From Dromiciops gliroides (Eukaryota > Chordata > Mammalia > Microbiotheria > Microbiotheriidae): a stretch of DNA of 64,000 nt. A program made the position numbers and the translations under genes. The stretch covers positions 57,611,532 to 57,675,531 of the forward strand of contig NC_057861.1 of assembly GCF_019393635.1 (NCBI RefSeq). The letters are read 5' to 3'. Below, one piece after another: positions 11,823 to 23,800 of the stretch. Within the stretch, counting starts at the first letter, position 1, and every line of letters starts with the position of its first letter. Under the pieces are notes generated by a model, which was given only the letters and a program-made list of their open reading frames with translations, had not been told where the DNA came from and searched no databases.

Positions 11823-14800
11823 GAGTACTGTCACTTTCCAGTTTTGTCAGTTACCAGTTGTTGCAATCAATGAGCTTGGGTACCATATTGCCAAATGTCT
11901 GTTACATAATTTTACTTGCTTTTATTTGTATTTTAATATGTATTTAGATTGTAATAAGAGGCATTATGGTGTAGTGAATAGAGCAGAGGATGGGACCTCG
12001 GCTTAGTCTCTTTACCTTACTGAGATTTGGTTTCCTCATCTGTAAAATAAAGGAGTTGGATTTTGGAGGCCCCTTCTTATTCTAAATCTAGGATCCTAGA
12101 AAGTTGCAGGCTAATTGCAATTTTCATCAGTGAAGGAAATATCTCCAACCATTACAATCACAGGCCAGACTAAAAAAATATCTTGATGTATTTTGGTGAT
12201 GGGAAATATTCTTTTTTTTTTTTTTTTTGCGGGGCAATGGGGGTTAAGTGACTTGCCCAGGGTCACACAGCTAGTAAATGTCAAGTGTCTGAGGCCGGAT
12301 TTGAACTCAGGTCCTCCTGAATCCAGGGCCGGTGCTTTATCCACTGCGCCACCTAGCTGCCCCCATAGGAAATATTCTTGAAGGGGGAAGTGTAGTTAAG
12401 TGGAAAGTGATTAGAGTAGAAGTTTGGATACATTTTCTGGTCTTAGCACTTAGATATGTGACTTATGGTCACATTCCTGAATTTTTGTTAAATGAAAATT
12501 ATAATCTTTGTACTGTTTGCCACACAGGTTGCTGTGAGACATTTATACTTCATTGTAAAATTCATTAATTCATTCCATGATTACTTATTAAATATCTGCT
12601 ATATGTGTAAGGTATCTAGATGGTGTCGTGGATAGAGAGTTGGAATTGGAATAAGGAAGTACTGGATTCAAATTTGGCCTTACTAGAGGTGTGACTTTGG
12701 GCAAGTCATTTAACTTCTGTCTGTCTTCGTTTTCTGTTTTGTAAAATGAGAATAATAACACCACCTACTTTGCTGGGTTGTCGTGAGGATAAAATGAGAT
12801 AATATTTGTGGAGTTTTTTGCAAACCTTAAAGTGTTTTGTTTTGTTTTTATCATAAAAGTATTTTATCATTTTCCAGTTACATGTAAAAATATTTTTCAA
12901 CATTTGTTTTTATAAAATTTCTAGTTCCAAATTTTTCTCCTTCTATTCCCCCTCCCCAAGACAGAAAGTAATCTGATATAGGTTATATATGTACAATCAC
13001 ATTAAACATATTTCTGCATTAGTCATGTTATGAAAGAAGAATCAGAACAAAATGGAAAAACCTCCAGAAAAAAACTAGAAACAGTATGGTTCAATCTGCA
13101 TTCAGAATCCACAGTTCTTTTTTCTGGATGTGGAAAACATTCTCCATCATAAGTCCTTTGGAGTTGTCTTGGATCATTGTATGGCTGAGAAGAGCCAAGT
13201 CTATCACAGTTGATCATCAAACAATGTTTCTGTTGCTGTGTACAACTCCTGGTTCTGCTCACTTCACTCAGCATCAGTCCACTTAAGTTAAAGTGTTATT
13301 AAATGCAGGATATTAATAGTATTATTATTGTGTTGGGTATACAAATACAAAAAAATGCAATAATCCCTGCCCTCAAGGAGTTAGATTCTTTTAGGGGAAA
13401 CATGTATGAATATCAGTACATACATACAGAATAAATACTGTATATGCAAAATAAATAATACTTGTGTTTATTTGGAGAAAGAGGGCCCTAGCTTGGTGAG
13501 ACCAGGAGAGGCTTTGTGTAGAAGGTAATGTTAGACCTTCATCTCGTATGAAGTTAGGGATTCAATGAAGCAGAAGTGAGGAGGGCTGGCATTCCAGACA
13601 TGGCAGAGAGCCAGCACAAAGGCACAGAGATGCCACAGATGGACCACCTTGTTTGAGAAACAGAAGGCCAGCTTACCTGGCCTGTACTGTACAGTGTAGG
13701 AAGGAGGGAGATGAATAAGGAGACTGTAAAGATAGCTTGGGGCTGAGTTTTGAAGGGCTTTAACCAAACAAAGGAGTTTCTAGCTGATCCTAGAGGTAGT
13801 AGGGAGCCATTGGAGTTAATACTGAGTAAGGGAGCGACATTAGATTTGTGCTTAAAGATCATTTTGGCAGCAAGATACTGGTAACAGCAAGTAGGCCAGT
13901 TTGGCTGGAACATAGAGTACATGAAGGGAAATAATGTGCAGTATGTCTGGAAAAGTAGGCTGGAACCAGATGATGAAGGGCATTAAATGCCAACTGGAGA
14001 AGTTAGTATTTTACCTCAAAGGCAAGAGGGAGTCATCGGACCTTCTTAGGAAAGCAGCGTGACATGATCAGATTGGTGCTTTTGGAATATCATTAGCTGT
14101 GTGGATGCATTGGAGAAGGGGCAGGATGAAGGCAGGGGGACCAATTAGAAGACTGTTGTGATAGCCCAGGCAAGAGGTGATGAAAGCTTGAACTAGACTG
14201 GTGGCCATGTAAGGGACTGGGGGAATATAGATGTAAGAGATGTTCTGGGGGGAGCATTCAATTGACATTACTTGGCACTTGATTGACTTGTGGGGAGGGG
14301 AGGCAAGAGAGAATGAAGAATAAGGTGGGGTGACTTCAGTGTGTGAACCCAGGAGACCAGAAAGATGGCTATGCCCTCACGAGAAATAGGGAACTGAGGA
14401 ATAGGAGAGGGTTTGAAGGGAAAGCTTACAAAGCCAGCTCTAAGATATCAGTGGAAATAATGAAGAAAAAGTAGCACTAAAGGGACCCAGCACTTCCAGA
14501 TCTCAAACTATCACAAAGCAGTGATGCTCAAAGCAATTTGGTACTGTGTGTTTTTTTTTAATTTAGATTAGTGGAACAGACTAGAGAAGCAAAAGTCAGA
14601 AACAATCGAACTGAGTAATCCAAAATTTAATAAACCTGAGAACATAGGACCATGGAATTAGAGGTGGAAGAGATGTTCTAGAGGCTATCAGTCAAACCCA
14701 CTCGTTTTACAAATAAAGAAATTGAGGCTCAAAGAAGTCAGGGGACTTGCCCAAGGTGGCAGAGCACTAGCTCTAACTCTGTCTACCTTAATGACAGGAT

Positions 14801-17800
14801 CCAAATCTAAGTCTCTCGACTCCAGGTCCAGTGCTCTTTAAGAGATATCATTTTCTAAATAGTAGAGGTTAGTTTTTGGTAGGACCTCACTTTCCCATTC
14901 TTCCAACATTTCACATTGAAGTAGGAGGGCAGCTAGTGGTACAGTAGATAGAGCACCAGGGCTGGAGTCAGGAAGACCTGAGTTCAAATCCAGCCTCAGA
15001 TCCTTATTGGGTGTGTGACCCTGGGCAAGTCACTTAACTCTCTTTCCTCATCTGTAAAATGAGCTAGAGAAGGAAAGGGCAAATCACTCCAGTGTCCTTG
15101 ACAAGAAAACTCTGAAAAGGGGCCAATGGACTGAAAATGACTAAACAATAAGACGTCTGATCATAGTTCTAAAGTTGGAAGGGATTTTTGAAGCCAATCT
15201 CCTTGGTTTTTTGTTTGTTTGGTTTTGATTTGGGGTTGTTGTTGTTTGTTTGTTCGTTTTAACACATGAAGAGAACTGAGGCCCAGCAAGGTAGTGATTT
15301 GCCCAAAGTCACACAGGTAGTAATTGGAACCCAAAATTAGTGTTTTTTCCCCCTGAACCACATCCCCTCTCTCCTCCCTAAAGCCAGTTGACAATACAAT
15401 GATTATTATCTCTGTTTTATAGAGAAGCAAATGAAAAGTCAGAAAGATAAAGATGACTTGTCCAGGGTTCCAAAGGCCAGAATGAAGATCTGCATGCAGG
15501 TTTCCTGTCTCACTCAGTGTCCAGTGCTCTGTCATAGTTCTTGGCCCTAGTGACCCATTTCTTTCTCTTTTCCCAGACAAGCTGTTTGGGAAGCGGCTGC
15601 TACAGGCAGGACGGTATATCATGTCTCACAAGTCATGGATGAAGACGGTGCCCACGGAGAACTGTGATGTCCTCATGACCTTCCCAGGTACCCCAGACCT
15701 ACACTTCCTCTAGTATCCTTCTTGTCCCTCAACCTAACTCCTGGGCAGAACTGATCCCTCAGGGAGGTTGAGAAGGTGCCTGGATCCTGCAGGTGTTGGG
15801 AAGGTGGGTAGGATGGAGGCTCTGGGGCCCAGGACCCAAAGATTCTCCAAGAGACAATCACCACGGTGCCCATGTACAAGGAACCCGATCTGTTTCCTCT
15901 GCCTCCACCCCACCCTCAGACACGACTGATGACCACACTCTTCTGTGGCTTCTGAATCACATCCGTGTGGGTATCCCAGAGCTCATAGTGCAAGTCCGAC
16001 ACCATCGACACACGCGGACCTACGGCTTCTTTCTCACCGCTACCTATGAGAGGCACGTTCAGACTCTGAGCCTTCCAGTACCCCACCCTACTCCTGCCAA
16101 AGCTGAAGCACAGCTTCCCCTCCATCCCTCTCTCCTTCCTTGCAGCTTTGTCCTCTCCTGTCCCTCCCCCCTCCCCCCCAGTTCTGGACTTCTTCCTTAT
16201 GTATCACCCCTCCCCCACCCCAGCTTGAGGCCCAGAGACCTCCTCTTTATCTAACCGGCTCCAGCTCTGGTCTCCCTCCCCATGCATTTTCTCTCCTAGT
16301 TCTGGGCTCCCTCCTAGTGAATTCTCTCACCCCCAGCTCCGGGCCCCTTCCCCATCCACCTCCTCCCCGCCCCCCAAACTGTGATCCGGTCTCTCTCTCC
16401 TCCTATCCCTCCACCTCTGGGACTTCTCCTTGTGCATCTCCCCACCCCCAGCTCTGAACCTCCGCCCCAGTATTCCTCCCCATCACCCCCAGCCCGTGCA
16501 TTTCCCCACCCTCAGCTCTGGGTCCCCCCTCCATTCTTTCCCTCCCCAAACCCCGCCCCCTCAGAGGTGAGCTGGGTTGGGGGAGGGAACATCAGGGCGT
16601 GGATTGGGTCCGCCACCTGCCGTGACCCCACCCCCCCTCCCCTCAGCCTGCTCCGTGGGGCTGATGAGCTGGGTCTGCGGAAGGCCGTGAAGGCCGAGTT
16701 CGGCGGCGGCACTAGGGGCTTCTCCTGCGAGGAGGACTTCATCTACGAGAACGTGGAGAGTGAGCTTCGATTCTTCACCTCTCAGGTGCGCCGCCCGGCC
16801 CCATACCCAACGGGGGCGGGGCGCGAGGGGAGGGCTCCCCTTCTCCTCATCCCCTCCGCTGACAGCCCTAATGAGGACCCAGAGGCACCCCATGTTCCCA
16901 TCCTTCCCCCGCAGGAGCGGCAGAGCATCATTCGCTTCTGGCTGGAGAACCTGCGAGCCAAGGCCGGGGAGGCGCTGCACAACGTGCGCTTCTTGGAGGA
17001 CCAGCCCATCAGTGAGTGCGCGTGAGGGTCGAGGTCTGGGGAGCAGCGGGGCGGGGCCAAGAGCCACCCTTCCCCCTCCCTCCTCATCAGCCTATCAGTC
17101 TCTCCCCTGTGGGGCAGGTTGGGGGCGGGGCGGAGTCGTGAAACCCGCCGCAGGATGGGGTATAGTAAGAACTGGGTTTAGAAAATACGCAAGAGTGAGC
17201 GAGTCCAGGAAGGGCCCTAGAGAGAGGCCCTCCCGAAAAGAGGCGCGTTACAGGGAACCAGTAAAGGGGTTTTTTTCGTTTGGTTTTTTTGTTTTGGTTT
17301 GTTTGGGTTTTTGGTGAGGCAATTGGGGTTAAGTGACTTGCCTAGGGTCACAAGCTAGTAAGTGTCAAGCTTCTGAGGCCAGATTTGAACTCTGGTACTC
17401 CTGACTCCAGGGCCGATACTCTATCCACTGCGCCACCTAGCTGCCCCCAGTAGAGGTTTTGGGGTAGCCTTAGAGGGGCAGTGGTGGTGCAGGAGAAAGA
17501 GGCCAACGCTGTCAGGAGACGCGATAAGTCGCCTCCTCTCTCCTATCCTCAGCTTCCTCAACTATCAAATAGGGAGAATTATCCTTTGCCACCTCGCTCA
17601 CCAGGTATCATGACTGGGAAAACACCTTGGTGCAGGAAGGGTTATTATTATAGACCATAATTATGGCAACCATTAATGAATCATTATTTTGCTCTGATCA
17701 GAATTATCACTAATTGCTGAAAGTAAGTATTCTAGTAACATAATTATATTGACAATTAACATAATTTCACAATAATAAATATAGCCATGATAATAATAAT

Positions 17801-20800
17801 ATAGGGATTAGACAAGACTGGAAGCCTAAGGCCCTAAGAGCCTGGGCTGTGAGATTCTCTCTTTTTGTCTCTGTGCCTGTCTCTCTCCCTCCTCTTTAAA
17901 ACGTTCGTGTGTGGGTGCTCGCATGCACATCTTCTGAAAAGTGCTCAAAGATCTATATTTCTCATTGTAACAATTATTTCAGGTCTCACCCACACATAAG
18001 TACATATATAGGTCAGAAAGTTGTAGGATTCAGAGCTGGGAAGGCCCTTAGGACTTAAAATGTCAGAGCTGGGAGAAATCTTAGGAAACATCTAGTCCAA
18101 TCCCTTCATTTTACAGATAAGGAAACTGAGGCCCAGACACTGTGTCCCATAGATAGTAAACAGAAAAAGGTTTTGAACCCAGGTTCCTTGATCCAAAAGT
18201 CACACATGCATGCATACTAGCCTATTTTAAAGCAGAACCCAGAGAATCTTGTTCTCCCAGGGTATCTCCAGCCTTGGGAAATGGGTTGGAGAGGTGCGAA
18301 TTGTGTTTGTAGCTTGAAAGTTATGGGCCTTTCAAGGGCAGCTGCTACAACACCTATCTGTAGATCCCTATGTCGTTGTCTGTGGTGCTGACTGAGGAAA
18401 AGGAAGGCTCTCTCCTCTCGAATGATACGGGTGAATGTGTGGGGGACAGGAAGTGATTCATTGAGATCATGGGGATATCTGGATCATGGTTATGTGGGGA
18501 CAACTGGGTCTGCCAACAAAGGGGCAGGCCCTATAGGACTCAAAGATCCCACCCCTTTTTTCATTTTCCTTTTCATTCCCTTCTCAGTCCCATCTCACCT
18601 TTATTCTCACAACCACTCAAAGATGAAGGGACTATTGTTCCCATTCTGAAAAAAAGGAAATCGAGTCCAGGGCAGGGCAGGGGCTTAATCGAGGTCATCC
18701 TTAGAATTGGTAACGGAGGCATGGCTGTCAGGGACTAGATTTGAGGACAGGGCCCCCCACCCTGAGAAGACTCCATCCCTCTTTCCCCAGTCCCAGAGTT
18801 GGCTGCCCGTGGGATCATCCAGCAGGTGTTCCCTGTCCATGAGCAGAGGATTCTTAACCGGCTTATGAAGTCCTGGGTGCAGGCTGTATGTGAGAACCAG
18901 CCCCTAGGTGAGGTGGAATCTTGGGCCCTCCCCTTCCCCTTTGTTCTCAATTCAGCCCTTCCCCTTTCATCTAGAAGAAAGCATGGCCCCTCCCTCTTTG
19001 CCTTGTCCGCAGCTAGTTGGCCTGGAAGTAGCCCAGAGGACACCACTGAGAAGGGGGAGATGCTCTGGGCTTGGGCAAGGAAAACTGAGGGCCTGATCTC
19101 AGCTCTTCCCTCGCCCCACAAGAAGCCTTCTCCTTCTACTGACCCGATGTAACCCCCCTCCTCTTTCTTATCCAGCTGCACTGCCCCCACCCCCATTCAG
19201 ATGTAGCCCTCTCTTACTGTTCAGTGAGAAAAGGCCCCTTCCTCTAAGTCCCAAAGGGAGTTCTTGGGGAGGGGAAGGAGGGAATGTCCTAGGTCTTCTC
19301 ATCTGGCCCCAGGCCAAAAGCCTGCTTCTCTGGATCTCAGATGAGATTTGCGACTACTTTGGGGTGAAGATTGCTATGTATTTTGCCTGGCTGGGTTTCT
19401 ATACCTCCGCCATGGTCTACCCAGCTGTGTTCGGCTCTGTGCTCTACACCTTCACCGAGGCTGACCAGGTGAGCCTTCCTTGTGAAGACATGGATGTCCC
19501 AGGATACACCTGGGCAGATTTATCAAGAAACCAGGGAGATCTGAAGACACAGGCCGCAAGAAAGATATGATGCTTGGGGATGGAGATGGGGAGAACCAAG
19601 GAACTCAGTGAGACTTGGGGAGATTTGGGAACACCCAAGGAGAGTTGTCAATATCTTGGGAGACTTGGGCCATGGGACAACGCAAGAAGTCAGGGGGATG
19701 GGTCCAGGGAGCCTGGGGTTGGGTTATTACAGACAGATTATAGGGGAGCAAGTGTAGGGAGAGCACATGGTGAGGGGGCATAAGAGGAAGAGTCCCTCTT
19801 TGGCTTAGCATAGGAGTAGGCGCTTAATAAGTGTTCATTGATTGACTGACAGAGATTAGAGATAGAAGTTGTTAGGGCTGGGATGTCCTTGCCATGTCCT
19901 TTTCCTCCCATTGTCCCTCTGGATTCCCTCAGACCAGCCGGGACATCTGTTGTGTAATCTTTGCCATCTTCAATGTGATCTGGTCAACACTCTTTCTGGA
20001 GGAGTGGAAGCGCCGTGGAGCTGAGTTTGCCTATAAGTGGGGGACCTTGGACACCCCCGGAGAAGCCATTGAGGAGCCCCGGCCCCAGTTCAGGGTGAGT
20101 TGCTCATCCTCCCTCCATCCCCCTTCTCCTAGTATCACAAGTCTCTGAGGCCTGGACCCCATCCTAGGCACTTGAGGGGATGGGGGCAAGATTTGCCTTG
20201 CCCTTAGGAGGCTGGCTGGGGACACTGAAGTTTAGACCTAATGGTCACTGGGAGGAGAATATGCATGCTGCTGACTCTGAAGATGAAGGGGGAAGCACTG
20301 GGGAACAGCAGCGGAAGGGAGGCTGCCTGGAGGAGATGGTGGAGTTGGGCAGGACCAGGACTCATTCCATGTAGTGTGGCTGGAAAGGCAGCAACTATCT
20401 CCTCCCTGGGCCCGAGGTTCCTCACATTAAGATGAAGTGGCTGGTCTCTAAGATGGTCCCTAAGGTCTCTTCCATCTCTGAATCTATGGTACTATAAGGT
20501 TAGAGTAGGAGCGTCTGTTTACTTTCTCCTCAGTTAGGGGTCCCTTGGGAGCTATAGAAGGCGCTTGAGCAGGGGGGGACCGATGCTAATCTCAACACTG
20601 CCTCCCTCTATAGGGTATTCGGCGGATCAGTCCTGTGACCAACGCTGAGGAGTTTTATTACCCACCCTGGAAGCGGCTCCTGTTCCAGCTGCTGGTCAGC
20701 TTGCCAGTGTGTGCTACCTGCCTCATTGGGGGCTTCCTGCTCATGCTCGGCTGCTTCCAGCTGCAGGTGAGGTGCCTTTCCACCTCCCCCTCCCCAAGAC

Positions 20801-23800
20801 CAGGAACCAGGGACTCACCTGAGCCCCAGGCAAAGTCCTGATTCCAGCTCCAGGCTGAATCCTGACCCCAGCCCTAAACTGCATCCAGGACCCCAACCCC
20901 AGACTGAGTCTAGGACCATAGTTCCAAGCTGAGCCCCAAGCCTAGCCCCAGCCTGAGAGTCCTCAGGCCTAGGCAGAGCCTTATTGCCAAGCCCAGGCTC
21001 AGTCCAGGATCCCAGCTGCAAATAGCCTGAGCCCCTCCCTGCCCCTAGTCCTGGCCTGACCCCTTTATTCCCTGCCTGGCAGGAGCTGGTGCTCAGTGTG
21101 AAGGGGTTGCCACGCCTTGTCCGCTTCCTGCCCAAGATTGGCCTGGCCCTCTTGGTCAGTGCCTGTGCCGAGGCCTACAAGAAGCTTGCCTATTGGCTTA
21201 ATGACATGGGTATGCAAGGGACCCCACCCCTGCCCAAGTGGGCTAAACTCCAGGCCTCAGGGATAGGATTCCCACCCTGTCCCTTAGATACCTTGGGAGT
21301 GGGGGGGGGGAGGGTGGTAACTGGGACTGTTGATTGCTTTTCCTTATGGGTGTTGGAGTATCATGCCCTCTGACCCTAGCGGGCTGGAAAGAATAAGGAA
21401 GAACATTAAGAATATGCCTTCTGTTAACCTTGTGACACAGAGTTGGCATTGCCCAGCCCTTTGGTGTTCTCTGGGCTTAAAACCTCAGGCAGGTCCCAGC
21501 CCAAACCAGCACACAGGACTTTGCCAAGAACACACCAAAAACAGAGAACAGAGATGTCAGGGAAAGCCACCCATTAAATACTGAGCTCCAGAATCTCAGT
21601 GCCTGTTTTCAAGAAGTCTCAATTCTGCCTTCCTGTGCAGGGAATCAGCAATTACTAGCCAGTTTAGGAACATTAGCAGAGACCAAGAGTCTCTCTTTAC
21701 CTTCTCTTAGTGGAAGAGCAGATGCCCTCCTCAGTGCTGTTGGCAGCAGGTGCTGCCTTCCTAGTCCCACAGCTCAACTACCCTGCCTCTCTGTGCTCAT
21801 TGTGGGGGGTATATGTCCCTCTGGGGACCATCAGAGACCCCAACTCCCCTGGCTCTGGGAGCTCTGCCCCACCTCACACCTCTCCCTTTGGCAGAGAACT
21901 ACCGTCTCCAGAGTGCCTATGAGAAACACCTTATCGTCAAGATTGTTTTGGTGAGTGAGGGGTTTTGTCTGGGCCACTGAGGTCACACTGAGGCCTCCAA
22001 AATCAGGGACTTTCCTAGAGAAAGCTCTCTGATGCCAAAGTCTCAGTCCCGCTGTGGTCAGCTGAGCCAATCACTGTCCCCAAATCAGAATAAGCAGACC
22101 CCCAGTGCCCTAGATTCTTCCTTCTTGGGCTGTGTCTTTGGGCCCCTCTATCAAACAGGAGGTTCTGTTCCTCCCTGTTCAGTGTCTGCTACACCATGGG
22201 GGAGACACGGAAGAGAGGGGAAGAGCTGGCCATTGAAATTTAAGGTTCAGTTTCTACTGGCCATAGGAACACAGTAGAGAAGGGCACTGCTGAGGATTGG
22301 AATCAGTCAGGGAGGACTTCCTGGAGGAGGTGGGATATGCACTGGGCCCATAAGGATGGCTTGGGTTTTGAGGAGTAGAGAAACTAGGGAGGCTATTCTA
22401 GACTGAGGGAAGCTGGGCGTGAGCCTAGCGCTTGTTGAGGTTGGCAGAGGCCTGGCTTGGCTGGGGTGGGATGTCCTGGCTTTCTTCAAGGTCCTGGGCT
22501 CCTCAGCCCCCTCTCTCCCACCCCAGTTCCAGTTTGTAAATTCGTACCTGAGTCTTTTCTACATCGGTTTCTACCTCAAGGACATGGAGAGGCTGAAGGA
22601 GGTAAGTGACCCCCAAACCTTGGCCTGAACTTTGGACCTTCTGGCTCCCAATTGGGCTCCAAACCCTGGCCCTTCTCCCCTGACCCAGACCCGGACACCC
22701 CCACCCCCACCCTGAGCCTCTCTCTGGCAGATGGAACAAGGGAGCCAGGGCAAGCCCATGACCTGCCTTGCAGCCACACCTCTTCCAGTCCTCCATCACC
22801 CTCACCCCCCCAACTCCTCTCCATCTCCCCCCTCCCTGTTTCTTAGTCCCTCTTCTCCCTCTCCCCTCTCCCAGTGACTTCCTGAGCCCCTCCTCTCCTC
22901 TCTACCTGTTCTCTCTCTCTGTCTGTCTCTCTGTCTGTCCTGCCATCCGTCCTGTCCCTCTGTCCGTCCCTTCACAGCTCCTGCTCATCCTCTCTCTCTC
23001 CCAAAGCCTGGAGCGCCAGCTCCGAGCGGCTGTCGTCCCCTACGCCGCCCTCCGTCTCCGGCTTCTCCTCTTCTCCTTCCAGAGCCTCCTGGCTCTGGCC
23101 AAGGCCAGAGTACGGGCTGGCGTAGGTGGGGTCATGCTGAGGGTGTGGCCAGCAAGGCCAGCGAGGGGGCACGGACACGGGGGAGGCTAAGTGCCTGGGG
23201 CTTGGATGTATGAAGCCCAGGGCCCTGGGTGAGGGATGGGCTTCCAATTGAGTCTCCTTGGGAAAGAAGGAGCACCCTTACAACCTAGACGGTCAAGAGC
23301 TGAGATACTATGGAGACCATCTACTCCAACATTTGTGTGGGGGAAACTGAGGCTCAGAATGGGAAAATGATTCGGCCAAGAGTCACACGGGATTAAAGGG
23401 AGGGTGAGCCTGATGACTGGAGAGGTTGACCATCATGCCTAAAGTCACATGAGTGACCCTGCTAGGCTTCCCTCCATAGGGTACTCCCCTTCCCCTCTCC
23501 TCCCTTCCTTGGTCCCTTTCCCTTCCCTTCCCCTCCCTTCCCTGATCCCCTTCCCCTCCCCCCCCTCCCCTGATCCCCTCCCCCCTTTCCCCCCTCCCCT
23601 TCCCCTGGTCCTTTCCCCTTCCCCTCCCCCCACCCCATCTCCTTCTCCTCTCCCCTTCCAATGCCATCTCTTTCTCCCCTAGATGTTAGCCACCCTGCTT
23701 ATCACCCGTCAGTTCCTGCAGAATATCCGAGAGGTACTACAGCCACACCTGTACCGCCGGCTGACCAGTGGGGACCTGAGCACCCGCACCCTCTGGCAGT

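Larger units (their letters stand above)
5156..15576 (+). other. ANO8: ANO8 intron 1
   Basis: A 10.4-kb intron. Contents: the 3' part of the CpG island, a GT run (6110-6132), six WSINE-type SINEs (five antisense to ANO8), a SINE-tail minisatellite (8391-8770), MIR relics, an L1 inside a MIR (12837-13287), a - strand L2 (13430-14340) and a MAR1-type SINE (14928-15150). No additional exon was recognised. Confidence 0.85.
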
